A stretch of DNA of 64,000 bases from Deltaproteobacteria bacterium (GTDB lineage Bacteria; Myxococcota_A; UBA796; SXON01): contig CANFCK010000017.1 of the NCBI GenBank assembly GCA_947445035.1, positions 1-64,000 of the forward strand, read 5' to 3'. A program made the translations under genes and the position numbers. A model generated the notes under the pieces. That model was not told the DNA's origin, did no database searches, and worked only from the letters and a program-made list of their open reading frames with translations. Positions 1 through 8,323 of the stretch are shown piece by piece. The stretch's first letter is position 1; every line of letters begins with the position of its first letter.

Positions 1-852
1 AATCAGGTTCGTATACGTGAACGACGGGTCTCCGTTGCACACCACCCCCTGGGCCTCGATCACCGTGCCATCCGCGAGTTCAACCCCCGCCGCGCGCCCT
101 GACTCCACCCTGATTCGCGTGACGGCCGAGTTGCACCGCACATCGACCCCCACCTCGCCGAGCAGCTGCACCAGCCCGTTCACGACGGCACCCGTGCCTC
201 CCCGCGGAAACCATACGCCCCACTTCCGCTCGAGCCAGTGAATCAGAAGGTAGATCGACGGCGCGGTGAACGGGTTTCCCCCGATCAGCAGAGGTTCGAA
301 GGTAAGCACCTGTCGAAGCCGTTCATCTCGGATGTGCTTTGCCACCATTCCGTAGATCGAGCGCCAGCTCCCGAGCCTGATCATGTCCGGCACGACCCGG
401 AGCATGTCCGGAAGGCGGCTGAAGGGCTGGTCTGCCAATCCGGTGTAGCCCACGTCGAAGGTGTCCTGGGCCTGCTTCAGCAACCGGCGGTAGCCGTCGA
501 CGTCGGGAGGCGAGATCGCTTCGATTTGCGCGAGCAGGCGCTCGTCGTCGCCGACGTAGTCGAAGTGCCCCCCCTCGTGAAAGAGCACCCGGTAGAATGG
601 GTCCACCGGGTCGAGCGTGTAGTAATCCCTGGGATCTCGGCCGAGCAGGCTGAACAGCTCGTCAAGCAGATACGGCGCGGTGATCACGGTCGGCCCGGCA
701 TCGAAGGTGAAACCGTCCCGCTGCCAGACGCTCGCTCGCCCCCCGGCCTGCTCGTTCGCTTCGAGCACGATCACGGGGTGCCCCATGGCGCGGAGCCGCA
801 CGGCCGCGGCGAGCCCCCCGAACCCGGAACCGATGACAACATAGGGTTTCAT
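1..852 (-). CDS. crtI: Phytoene desaturase, C-terminus beyond window
   Basis: This carotenoid-pathway flavoenzyme introduces double bonds into phytoene. The frame is open from an ATG at 852 to the left window edge (284 codons), so roughly the last 200 residues are missing. It begins with the FAD-binding dinucleotide fold (VIGSGFGGLAAAVRL), continues with LEANEQAGGRA, and carries the CrtI-typical DAGPTVITAPYLLDELF near residue 50. Its ATG overlaps the stop of crtE by four bases (ATGA), so the two are translationally coupled and share the promoter upstream of crtE. CrtI-type desaturases vary in the number of steps they catalyse; the sequence here does not decide this. Confidence 0.93.
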   Translation of the reverse strand, partial: MKPYVVIGSGFGGLAAAVRLRAMGHPVIVLEANEQAGGRASVWQRDGFTFDAGPTVITAPYLLDELFSLLGRDPRDYYTLDPVDPFYRVLFHEGGHFDYVGDDERLLAQIEAISPPDVDGYRRLLKQAQDTFDVGYTGLADQPFSRLPDMLRVVPDMIRLGSWRSIYGMVAKHIRDERLRQVLTFEPLLIGGNPFTAPSIYLLIHWLERKWGVWFPRGGTGAVVNGLVQLLGEVGVDVRCNSAVTRIRVESGRAAGVELADGTVIEAQGVVCNGDPSFTYTNLI

Positions 853-1892
853 GCTGCGCTCCCGCGGAACATCGAGAGGGAGGAGGCGCCTGCTCGTTGA
901 ACGCGCGCCACCAGATCCTCGGCGACTGCAGCGAGCTCAGGTATCGCGCGCAGCCTGGAGTCGCGCGTCACGGAGTCCGCCCAAAGCGGCAACTGCTCTT
1001 GAACCCGTTCGACAGCCCCGCCCTCGAACAACCGCTTCTCCACGGTGGCAATGAACGCATCGTCCGCGCGCAGCACGGGGTCCTGAAGCCAACGGTAGGT
1101 CTCGACAGCTTCAGAAGGATGAAGCTCCAGATGAGCCACGATGAGGGCGCTCATCTTTCCCTCCCGAAGATCGCTGCCGGAGCGGCCCTTCCCCTTTTCA
1201 GCCGACAGATCGAGCAGGTCATCCTGAAGCTGGTACAGCACACCCGCGCGGGAGAACGCGCCCGCCAACGCCTGGGAGCTGCAATCGTCCAGCCCGGCGA
1301 GGATCGCCGCGCCCTGGACCGGCAACCCGAGGAGCGCCCCGGACTTTCCCTCGGCCACACGGACCCACTGAGGCCAGCCGACCTCATCCTGATTCGGCAA
1401 CTCCATCTCAGCGGCTTGGCCCCGTGCCGTCCGGGCCGCGGCGACGGCGATGGCGGCGTAGAGCCGACTGCGGATCGCGGGTGGTGCCTCGATCTCGCCC
1501 ACGGCCAGGAACGGCAACATCAACATCAAATCCCCCGCGTTGATTGCCTGTCCTACGCCGTGACGGGCCCACACGGTGGGGAGCCCACGCCGGACGGGAT
1601 CGGCGTCCTGGATGTCGTCGTGAATCAGCGTTGCGTTGTGGAGCAGTTCGCACGCTGCCGCCCACGGCACCAGCGTTTCGTCCGACACGCCCAGGGCGTG
1701 ACCCGCGGCCAGCGCCAGATGGGCGCGGAGGCGCTTCCCTCCACTCCGGATACATTGCCCCACCATCTCCCCGGCGATGTCCAGTCGCTCGCCCAGGGCG
1801 AGGCGCAGCATCAGCGCTTCCACCTCCGGGAGTCCGGCGTGCGAGGACAGCAGACCACGGGGGGACGGGTGGTAGGTAGGGGAAGCGACCAT
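849..1892 (-). CDS. crtE: Geranylgeranyl diphosphate synthase (polyprenyl synthetase)
   Basis: A trans-prenyltransferase of 347 residues, expected to make GGPP for carotenoid synthesis. The first aspartate-rich motif is in LIHDDIQDADPVRRG and the second is QDDLLDLS, and GGKRLR precedes them, so all catalytic landmarks are present. The ATG at 1892 is chosen because GGAG lies five bases upstream and a sigma70-like promoter ends about 30 bases upstream. It is the first gene of a crtE-crtI unit. The product chain length (C15, C20 or longer) is inferred from the neighbour crtI, not from the sequence. Confidence 0.92.
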   Translation of the reverse strand: MVASPTYHPSPRGLLSSHAGLPEVEALMLRLALGERLDIAGEMVGQCIRSGGKRLRAHLALAAGHALGVSDETLVPWAAACELLHNATLIHDDIQDADPVRRGLPTVWARHGVGQAINAGDLMLMLPFLAVGEIEAPPAIRSRLYAAIAVAAARTARGQAAEMELPNQDEVGWPQWVRVAEGKSGALLGLPVQGAAILAGLDDCSSQALAGAFSRAGVLYQLQDDLLDLSAEKGKGRSGSDLREGKMSALIVAHLELHPSEAVETYRWLQDPVLRADDAFIATVEKRLFEGGAVERVQEQLPLWADSVTRDSRLRAIPELAAVAEDLVARVQRAGASSLSMFRGSAA

Positions 1893-1924
1893 GAAGGCTC
1901 CACGGCTTGACGGGTGTGGTGCAA

Positions 1925-1953
1925 ACTATATACACAATGTATATGGAGTGCAA
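1925..1953 (-). promoter_or_regulatory. crtE promoter with palindromic operator in the spacer
   Basis: On the minus strand a -35 box TTGCAC (1948-1953) and a -10 box TATAGT (1925-1930) are separated by 17 bases. A perfect palindrome, ATATACA-CAA-TGTATAT on the plus strand (1928-1944), fills the spacer. An operator between the -35 and -10 is the geometry used by MerR-family regulators, which include the CarA/CarH/LitR regulators of carotenogenesis. The regulator identity is inference; no such gene lies in the window. Confidence 0.7.
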
Positions 1954-2052
1954 CATCGATGTGGAGCCCCGAGCCACCGACTGCCCGTGGCAAAGGCCGG
2001 CCCGGGCGTCTTCCCGTCATGACAAACCTGGTGCGGCACCCGTGGTGACCCG

Positions 2053-2736
2053 ATGACCGGAGTTGTGGGGGCAGCTCAGTTCGCTGGCGACTGGACGCTC
2101 GAGGTCGTGGTCGTGACGGCCGCTCACGTCCCCGTTCTGGGCGACATCCTGGCCCGCTCGCGCTCCGAGTTGGCCGTCCGCCTCGACCGGGGCACCGATG
2201 GTCTCGTTCAGACCCAACGAGTCTGCTCGACGACGGTGAATGACGGACGGGGACTCGTACGCACGGTGGTTCCCCCCGCGTTCATCGCCGCGCTTCCCGT
2301 CGTATCCTTTCCGGTTGACATCGCTGAGCGCGGTGGAATTTGGGGCTATGCGGCTGACTTCGGGCGACAGGCGCTCGGCTGGGATGGCATCGGCGGGCTC
2401 CCGACGGACCCGGCCGATTCGCGCGTGCGGGACAGCGACGGCGACGGCCATCCGGGCTTGACGGTGCAGGTCGAAGCGCCGCTCGTGGGCACCGGGGCTG
2501 TCTACGTGGTTCAGGTTGGTCGCACGACCGTCGCGGGGACCTGGGACGGCCTGGGGTTCTTCGGCGCTGTCGGCGTGCGCGAGTTTGCTCAATCGGTGAT
2601 CGGGGCCTCCTCGCAGATACTCCTCAACGGCCCGACCGTGCGGCCCGCACCCCAGTTGAGCTCCTTCCGCATGACCCGGGGGGTGGCACCGTGTGGACCG
2701 ATCCTGGAAACACCTCCGACCGACTCCTCTGGATAG
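2053..2736 (+). CDS. C-terminal part of a secreted Asp/Gly-rich protein, probably incomplete
   Basis: 227 residues, not assigned to a named family. It contains LPTDPADSRVRDSDGDGHPG at about 130-150, an acidic loop in the style of secreted calcium-binding proteins, followed by beta-rich sequence. No signal peptide or convincing ribosome site is seen at the ATG (2053), and the open frame reaches back only to 2023. It therefore looks like the 3' part of a larger lipoprotein or secreted-protein gene that lost its beginning. It converges with a truncated MFS gene; the junction lies near 2740-2800. Confidence 0.5.
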   Translation: MTGVVGAAQFAGDWTLEVVVVTAAHVPVLGDILARSRSELAVRLDRGTDGLVQTQRVCSTTVNDGRGLVRTVVPPAFIAALPVVSFPVDIAERGGIWGYAADFGRQALGWDGIGGLPTDPADSRVRDSDGDGHPGLTVQVEAPLVGTGAVYVVQVGRTTVAGTWDGLGFFGAVGVREFAQSVIGASSQILLNGPTVRPAPQLSSFRMTRGVAPCGPILETPPTDSSG

Positions 2737-2799
2737 GCGAGGCGTGCTCCGGTCCGCCCGCTCTTGGCGTCTTGCAGGCCGCCGACCCCGCTCGCCGCG

Positions 2800-3873
2800 C
2801 CGGTACACGCCCACCGCCGACGCGCGCGAGGAGGGGTGCGCCACGTCGCCGATCGCGGCCAGGATCGTGGGGTAGACCATCGCCGTGCCGAGCCCGAGCA
2901 GCACCTGCCCGAGCACGAACGCCGGGATCGTGCTCCCCGAGGCAACCGTGGCGATCCCGAACGCCTGCACGAGCATCCCGCCCGCGATCAGCCACTTGCG
3001 ACCGACACGATCCGAGAGCGCACCGGTCACGAGCTGCGACGCCCCCCACACCGCGGGGTACAGCGCCACGAGCCACCCGATCTCGGCGAGGCCGAGCTTC
3101 GCGGTGGTGAAGATCAGCGGGAACAGGCCCCACGCCATCCCGTCGTTCAGGTTGTTCACCAGGCCCGCCTGCGTCACAGACGACAGCTCACGGTCCGTCA
3201 GCGTCGTGCGCCAGAACACCTCGCGCTGGGTAGGCGCGCCTGCCGGCGGGTGGTCACCGGCCAGCTTCGCCTCGTGTTTGACGTGTTGATGGGTCTCTCG
3301 GACGAGCACCGCCGACAGGCCGAGCCCGAACAGGACGTAGGCGACCCCAAGGTAGAACGGCTCGGGACGGAGCCCCCAGCGCGCGGAGATGTACCCAGTG
3401 GCCAGCGCGGAGCCCGCTACCGCGAGGTAGCCGGCGAACTCGTTGAGCCCCATCGCGAGCCCGCGGTTCTTCGGCCCCGCGAGGTCGATCTTCATGATCA
3501 CCGTGGTGGACCAGGTGAGCCCCTGGCTGATCCCGAGGAGCAGGTTGGCGAAGAGCACCCAACTCCACGACGGCGCCCACATCAGGAGGAACGGCACCGG
3601 GGCCGCGACGAGCCACCCACCGACCAGCACGCGCTTGCGGCCGACGACGTCGGAGAGCCGCCCCGCGAGGTAGTTCGTCAGCGCCTTGCTCACGCCGAAG
3701 ACGACGATGAACGAGAGGATCGCGACCGTGGCTTCGAGGTGGAACTCCTCCTCCGCGATGGAGGGCAGGATCGTGCGCTCCATCCCCACCATGGCGCCGA
3801 CGAAGGCGTTGACGACGACGAGGAGCGAGAACTGCGCCAAGTTGGCGCGAATACCGAGCGACGGCGGGGTCAC
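2800..3873 (-). pseudogene. MFS transporter, 3'-truncated
   Basis: The N-terminal 358 residues are a normal major facilitator: a first transmembrane bundle, the loop motif GRLSDVVGRKR near 72-82 and the second-half counterpart GALSDRVGRKW. After SAVGVYR (2800) the sequence turns abruptly into basic low-complexity residues with no membrane segments, in frame with antisense of the neighbouring gene. The last membrane segments and the natural stop are therefore missing. The GTG start overlaps the stop of the rhodanese-like frame (GTGA). Its former substrate cannot be told. Confidence 0.75.
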
Positions 3874-4109
3874 GACGACGCCTCCACCGGCACACCGGCC
3901 GCACGCCAGTCGGGGAGACAGGTGTCGAGCCGGACCGCGGTGAAGCCCTGCTCCCGGAGGACCCGGATCGCCTCTATGGCGAGCACACAGTAGGGCCCTC
4001 GGCAGTAGGCCACCACCTCTCGGTCCTTCGGTAGCTCTCGTAGCCGTGACCGAAGCTCCGAGAGCGGGACGGAGCGCGCGTTGGGGAGGTGCCCGGCGCA
4101 GTACTCCTC
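3870..4109 (-). pseudogene. Rhodanese domain remnant of an ArsR-rhodanese type protein
   Basis: About 80 residues of a rhodanese domain: AGHLPNARSVPLSELRSRL, then the active-site loop VVAYCRGPYCVLAIEA with its cysteine, then a C-terminus ending in LPDWRAAGVPVE. This form is typical of proteins in which a rhodanese follows an ArsR helix-turn-helix. Upstream of EEYCAG the frame becomes arginine/proline-rich and meaningless, so the regulator half is gone. It is coupled to the MFS remnant by a GTGA overlap, consistent with a former regulator-transporter pair. Confidence 0.6.
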
Positions 4110-4124
4110 GGAGGGGCGGTGGGC

Positions 4125-4241
4125 ATGGCCCCGATGGACTGGATGGACCTCGCGTTCCACGGAGCGCCCTGGGTCTGGCTGGTTGCGGCGCTCGCCGCCT
4201 GGGGGTGGCGACGCTGGCGGCCGGCTGCTTCCTCCTCGTGA
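4125..4241 (+). CDS. Possible 38-residue single-span membrane peptide
   Basis: A short frame beginning MAPMDWMDLAFHGAPW with a hydrophobic stretch (WVWLVAALAAWGW) followed by Arg/Trp residues and a stop. GGAGGGG lies eight bases before the ATG. It sits where the N-terminal half of the rhodanese gene has been lost, so it may be a remnant or chance. No homologue is recognised. Confidence 0.25.
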   Translation: MAPMDWMDLAFHGAPWVWLVAALAAWGWRRWRPAASSS

Positions 4242-4287
4242 ATCCAAACCGAGCGCGACGTGGCGCTCACGAACAACGGAGAATCTC

Positions 4288-4443
4288 ATGTCGCAGTTCA
4301 TCAAGGTCACCGAGGCGATATTCCGATTCGGAGGTGATCGAGAGCGCCATCCCGTTGGTCGTCGACCAGCAGGTCGGCTTCGCGGGGCGTGCGGGGTCGG
4401 TCAGCTCTTCGATCGCGCCGCTGCCGCCACGGAGCCCGGGTGA
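4288..4443 (+). pseudogene. 5' stub of an unknown gene (MSQFIKVTEA...)
   Basis: GGAG six bases before an ATG introduces ten well-formed residues, MSQFIKVTEA, after which the frame becomes arginine-rich and ends after 51 codons. The start region looks like a real gene whose body has been lost or frameshifted. It lies inside the decay zone between the rhodanese stub and the sigma54-activator remnant. Confidence 0.3.
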
Positions 4444-4478
4444 ACCCGCTCCTGGCGTCGATCGTCGGTGGGTCGCCC

Positions 4479-5156
4479 CTAAACGCCCGTCCGCTTCCGC
4501 ATCCGCCAGAACGTCGTGCGGCTGACGCCCAGCGCTTCGGCCGCCCTCTCCATGTCACCCTCGGCCTCCTCGATCGCCGCCCGAACGCGCTCCGCCTCGG
4601 CGTCGCTCCGCGCAGGCTTCTGGAACGGTGCGCGTACGCTCGGCTCCCGACGCCGCTGGCGGAATTCCGGCGGGAGTTCATCGATCTCGATCGTGGGTCC
4701 TCGGCCCACCGCGAACGCGTACTCCATCACGTTGCGCACCTCGCGGACGTTTCCGGGCCACGCGTAGTCGAGGAGCGCACGCATCGCCTCGGGAGAGAAC
4801 CCCGCCACGACGCGCGGGCCGGCGCGGTTGAACCCGCCTGTGAAGTGGCGAAGGAGGAGGTTGATGTCGAGGGGGCGCTGTCGAAGCGACGGCAGGAAGA
4901 TCGGCACGACCCGTAGGCGGAACATCAGGTCCTCGCGGAACCGTCCGGCGCGGACCTCCTCGCGGCACGGGAGCCCGGCCACCGTCGCGGCCGGGTGCCC
5001 GAAGATGCGCTGGGCCTCCGCCGACCGGTGCAATACCCGACGTTCGGCGTCGGTGACGACGACCGCTGCGCCGGGCATGAGGTCGGCGAGCGCGCGAAAG
5101 GTCGCGTCGACGCCGTTCCGGCGCAGCCAGCCCTCCAGTTTCAGATCGTGTTTCAT
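4479..5156 (-). pseudogene. Sigma54-dependent activator with most of the AAA+ core deleted
   Basis: About 225 residues. A PAS-like sensor region (LADLMPGAAVVVTDAERRVL) is joined directly to the distal AAA+ segment GRFREDLMFRLRVVPIFLP, followed by AWPGNVREVRNVMEYA and a Fis-type helix-turn-helix (AAEALGVSRTTFWRM). Walker A, the GAFTGA loop that contacts sigma54 and Walker B are all absent, so it cannot hydrolyse ATP or open a promoter. The deletion is in frame. The ATG at 5156 is preferred because it starts MKHDLKLEGWLRR; further upstream the frame is nonsense. A palindrome overlaps this start and a sigma54 promoter lies divergently beyond it. It might still act as a DNA-binding protein. Confidence 0.75.
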
Positions 5157-5166
5157 CTGTGAAACA
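5149..5166. promoter_or_regulatory. Palindromic activator site TGTTTCA-N4-TGAAACA
   Basis: Perfect seven-base arms with a four-base centre, overlapping the start codon of the sigma54-activator remnant and about 70 bases upstream of a divergent sigma54 promoter. The position fits an upstream activating sequence bound by the neighbouring Fis-type helix-turn-helix, and binding there could also repress the activator gene. The symmetry is seen; the binding protein is inferred. Confidence 0.6.
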
Positions 5167-5234
5167 GAACGAAACAAACGCGCCAGCGCGCACGGAGGAA
5201 CCGCACATCCCGGCCGGGAGGCACCGTGCGGGGC

Positions 5235-5250
5235 TGGCGTGCCTGTTGCA
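5235..5250 (+). promoter_or_regulatory. Sigma54 (-24/-12) promoter
   Basis: TGGCGTGCCTGTTGCA has the obligatory GG and GC dinucleotides (5236-5237, 5248-5249) with ten bases between them and a TTGCA -12 element. It reads rightward and is followed by GGAG and the ATG at 5282. The match to TGGCACG-N4-TTGCA fails only at two bases of the -24 box. Confidence 0.65.
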
Positions 5251-5281
5251 TTCGGCGCTGCCAACATTCCCTGGAGCCTCG

Positions 5282-5506
5282 ATGGTCCCCACCCCGCTTC
5301 TCGCCCGTTCCGACGCGCGCCCCGGCTACCGCGACGTTCCCCCGCTCGTCGCGCTCGATCACCTCGCTGCGAAGCGGCGCAATGGGGATCCGAAGCGCCA
5401 GGAGTATACGCCGGCCACCGACCAAACCCTCGACCTTCGTGGCAAGCGTCCACCAAGGCTGAGGGGGACGTTCAGGCAAGCCCGATTGGACGCGCAGCCG
5501 CGTTGA
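5282..5506 (+). pseudogene. Truncated target gene of the sigma54 promoter
   Basis: GGAG five bases before ATG starts MVPTPLLARSDARPGYRDV and continues with PPLVALDHLA, which looks like the beginning of a real protein, but the frame becomes arginine-rich and stops after 74 codons while running into the 3' end of the opposing gene. I do not recognise the family. With promoter and activator site intact but gene body lost, it is best read as a 5' fragment left by a deletion. Confidence 0.45.
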
Positions 5507-6752
5507 GGTCCCTACGCGTCAGGCGTGGGGAGACGGCCACGTGCGGGGCGCCAGTTGGCGGGCGCCGCCCATTCAGTGAGCGCGCGGCCCCGCGGCGCCG
5601 AGGGTCCTTGCTCGCCGCGGCGATGGCGAGGTCCGCGTCCGAAAACGCGCCGGCGCGGGTCAGCGCCTCGACGGCGAGGCGCCAGCCCACATCGTCGGTG
5701 CATGGGTCCAGGAGCACCGTGCGCGCCCGCAACACCGCGTCCGGCTCGCCCAGCAGGGCGGCAAACCAGGCTCGATAGGCGGCGAAGAGCCTGCCCCGGC
5801 TCCCGCGGGTCTCGACGAGCCAGTCCGCGGCGCGTGCACCGAGCGCCGCGAGGGCGGGCGCACGAGTCGCGAGCGCACACAGCAGCTGCGCGACGTCGTC
5901 GACCCGCTCAGCGTCTCCCGAGGCCATCGCCCCGTTCCACACGGCGCGCGCGGGGGGCGTTGCGTCGCGCCCCTCGTCGACCAGATCCACCAGCTGCCCC
6001 AGCGCCAACTCAACCTGGGCCAGCGGGTGGTTCCCAGGCACGCGGGCCCAGTCTTCGGGGGTGGCGAGGTAGGACGCGGTGACGCCCGCCCGCTCGAAGC
6101 GCGCCAGGGCCGACCCCGCAGGGATCCTGATGGCCTCTCGCCACAAGCGCGCCTGGGCGCGCATGGGTGAGACAAACCCGTTCTCCGAGCGGGGAATCAG
6201 CCCGTCGGCGTCGCGCACTGCGAGGCTGGAGCCGCGCCGGGAGGGCTTGAGCAACAGCCGTTCAACGGCGTCGGGCGCGTCGGGAAGGGCCAGGAAGCGC
6301 GCCCAACGCAACGCCTCGCGGTGCTCCGGACACACCGCCAACGCCTGCCCGATCGCCAGGGCGGCGTCGCGACCACCCTCCGACAGCATACGCAGCGCGG
6401 CGACATCACACCAACCGTCCGCTGCGAGCCCGGACGCGCGCGCGCCGGTGGCCCGGCGGACCGCCGCTGGCAGCGGGTTGGGCTCCATCCAAAGCGCCAA
6501 AGCCTCGACTTCGGGGCCGGCGTGGGCGCGGGCCTGGGCCCAGGCACGCTCCGCTTCCGCGGGGCGACCGAGGGTCAGCATCGCACGGGTTGCGACGGCC
6601 CAGGCGTCGCCGCGCTCACCCACGGGCAGGCCGGGAATCTGGCGGACAGCGGCATCGAAGCAGCAGTCGCATAGATTCGCGGCGAGGTACAGCTCGAACC
6701 AGGGTTGCCAGGGGGGTGAGCGGTCGATGAGAGGCGTGGACGGAATAGACAT
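5472..6752 (-). CDS. Alpha-helical repeat protein of unknown function
   Basis: 426 residues, alanine-rich and predicted almost wholly helical, with TPR-like pairs (for example AVATRAMLTLGRPAEAERAW). There is no signal peptide. Three clustered cysteines near residue 30 (NLCDCCFD) are noticeable. GGAG lies seven bases before the ATG at 6752. It is divergent from the transglutaminase-fold gene. The last 40 residues are basic and may be an extension created where the decay zone begins. A scaffold or sorting role would be guesswork. Confidence 0.7.
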   Translation of the reverse strand: MSIPSTPLIDRSPPWQPWFELYLAANLCDCCFDAAVRQIPGLPVGERGDAWAVATRAMLTLGRPAEAERAWAQARAHAGPEVEALALWMEPNPLPAAVRRATGARASGLAADGWCDVAALRMLSEGGRDAALAIGQALAVCPEHREALRWARFLALPDAPDAVERLLLKPSRRGSSLAVRDADGLIPRSENGFVSPMRAQARLWREAIRIPAGSALARFERAGVTASYLATPEDWARVPGNHPLAQVELALGQLVDLVDEGRDATPPARAVWNGAMASGDAERVDDVAQLLCALATRAPALAALGARAADWLVETRGSRGRLFAAYRAWFAALLGEPDAVLRARTVLLDPCTDDVGWRLAVEALTRAGAFSDADLAIAAASKDPRRRGAARSLNGRRPPTGAPHVAVSPRLTRRDLNAAARPIGLA

Positions 6753-6887
6753 GGGTTAGCTCCAGGGGATGCGCCGTGTCGCCAGTGCAAGCCCCGGGCC
6801 GACGGGCCAAGGCGGGCTTTTTCGCGTTGACCTGACCGACGTCCGTCGGGGGGTGTCCGACTTCCGTCACCCCCCCCGAGGTTGCCG

Positions 6888-8315
6888 ATGATTCCTTTGC
6901 TGCTTGTCGCCGCCACCGCCCAGGGGGCCTGCCAGCTCATGCAGACCGCGACGCCTGCCGGAACCGTGGTTTTGCTCCAGGCCATCGCCGAGCCGCTTTC
7001 GTGCCGCCGCGTCACGCTCCGTAGTTCGCGCCCAATCCCCAAGGTCCACGTAGCGGTGTGGCGTCACCGGGTTCGGCCCGATCACATCCGGTTCGGCGAC
7101 AACGAGGTCGAGATCGGCCTTCCAGAACTCAAAGTGGGCGACGAGGTCCGCATTGACGTGGCCCTGGCCGCCCAGGATGTCGAAGTCATCCTCGGTCCGC
7201 CGCCGGCGCGGTCGCAACCGGCAAAGGAGACCCACATCACCTGGACGGTGGCGGTCGATCCCAAACATCCTGGCTGGGGCTTTGCGGATCCGAAGTTCGC
7301 GATGACGCGGAAGGAGGTCGCGACTGTGGATCCGGCCGGGCACCGCGTCGTGGACGAGCCTGGCGCCGCAGCCTCCGGCGTCTTGCGGCTGGCGCCCGGG
7401 TCGTTCACGCTGGATGCACCCGGCGCGTCGATGATGGGCTGGGGCAGCCCGGGGGTCACGGTCACGCGCACGCCCACCAAGCTCCAGTTCGCGGCGCCAG
7501 AGGGGGGGGAGGCCCGCTGGCGGGTGTCCTCGATGGCGGGGGCGTCGGTGATCCCCGACGAGCAGACCTTCACTGAGGGGCTGGACTGGCGGTTTCGGCA
7601 GGTGAGCCTGCCCGAGCCGGCGATTCCGCCTCGGTACGGGGCGGGCAACGACCCTGAAGCGCTGGCGCGCGCGCTCTACGGTGACGTGCAGTCGCTGGTC
7701 GACGGCTGGTTGCCGGGACCGTCCCCGCTGCATCCCCGACAGCTCAATCGGGCCTGGCGCTCGGGCTGGGCGACACCGGTTGAACACGCGCTGATCCTCG
7801 ATCGGCTCCTCAAGCAGGGAGGAATCGTGGCCGCCTGGATGCTCACCGGAGAAGCGCCGGAGTTCCTCACGCTCACCGGCTACGACCACATGCTGGTGGC
7901 GGCCCGGCTGGGGGAGCGGGACGTGCTCTTGGACCCGGCGTGTGGGGTGTGCGACTTCGACGAGGTCTCGACCCGCGTGGCCGGGAAGCGGGCGGTCGGG
8001 GCAGCGGCGGTGGTGCCGCTTTCGCCCGGACAGCTCAGCCGGAAGCTCAGCCTTGTCGGCAACGAGTTCGCCGCGGTGGTCACCGCGTCCGGGGCGGCGG
8101 CGTTGTGGCTGCGCGAGGCCGCCGTCGGACTCGGCGAGGTCCGTCGCAACGAGGTCCTGGCGGCGTCGTTGGGGATGGAGGGGGCGCGGGTCACGCGGGT
8201 GGAGGGGCTCGAGTCGCTCGGGCAGCCGGTTCGGTTGGAGCTCACCTCGCCGCGGCCGCCCGGCCCGGTTTTCACGTTGGAGCCGCCTTGGATCGGGGGG
8301 TGGGCGGACGAGTAG
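6888..8315 (+). CDS. Secreted transglutaminase-fold protein, catalytic cysteine absent
   Basis: 475 residues with a short signal peptide (MIPLLLVAATAQGA). The N-terminal two-thirds is beta-rich, like the DUF3857 region of similar proteins; the C-terminal third resembles a transglutaminase-like domain. GWATPVEHALILDRLLKQGG aligns with the nucleophile region usually written GDCKDxA, but has no cysteine. The downstream histidine and aspartate regions are kept (YDHMLVAARL, LLDPAC). The protein is thus probably not a classical thiol enzyme. The ATG at 6888 is chosen because GAGG lies six bases upstream. Confidence 0.75.
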   Translation: MIPLLLVAATAQGACQLMQTATPAGTVVLLQAIAEPLSCRRVTLRSSRPIPKVHVAVWRHRVRPDHIRFGDNEVEIGLPELKVGDEVRIDVALAAQDVEVILGPPPARSQPAKETHITWTVAVDPKHPGWGFADPKFAMTRKEVATVDPAGHRVVDEPGAAASGVLRLAPGSFTLDAPGASMMGWGSPGVTVTRTPTKLQFAAPEGGEARWRVSSMAGASVIPDEQTFTEGLDWRFRQVSLPEPAIPPRYGAGNDPEALARALYGDVQSLVDGWLPGPSPLHPRQLNRAWRSGWATPVEHALILDRLLKQGGIVAAWMLTGEAPEFLTLTGYDHMLVAARLGERDVLLDPACGVCDFDEVSTRVAGKRAVGAAAVVPLSPGQLSRKLSLVGNEFAAVVTASGAAALWLREAAVGLGEVRRNEVLAASLGMEGARVTRVEGLESLGQPVRLELTSPRPPGPVFTLEPPWIGGWADE

Positions 8316-8323
8316 TACCGCGG

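Noticed and set aside
285-310. tRNA T-loop-like GGTTCGA
   Set aside because: It lies inside crtI and has no cloverleaf partners.
2017-3873. A continuous 618-codon frame that could be called one MFS protein
   Set aside because: After residue 358 the sequence has no membrane segments and is antisense to a better coding frame; it is a truncated transporter running on by chance.
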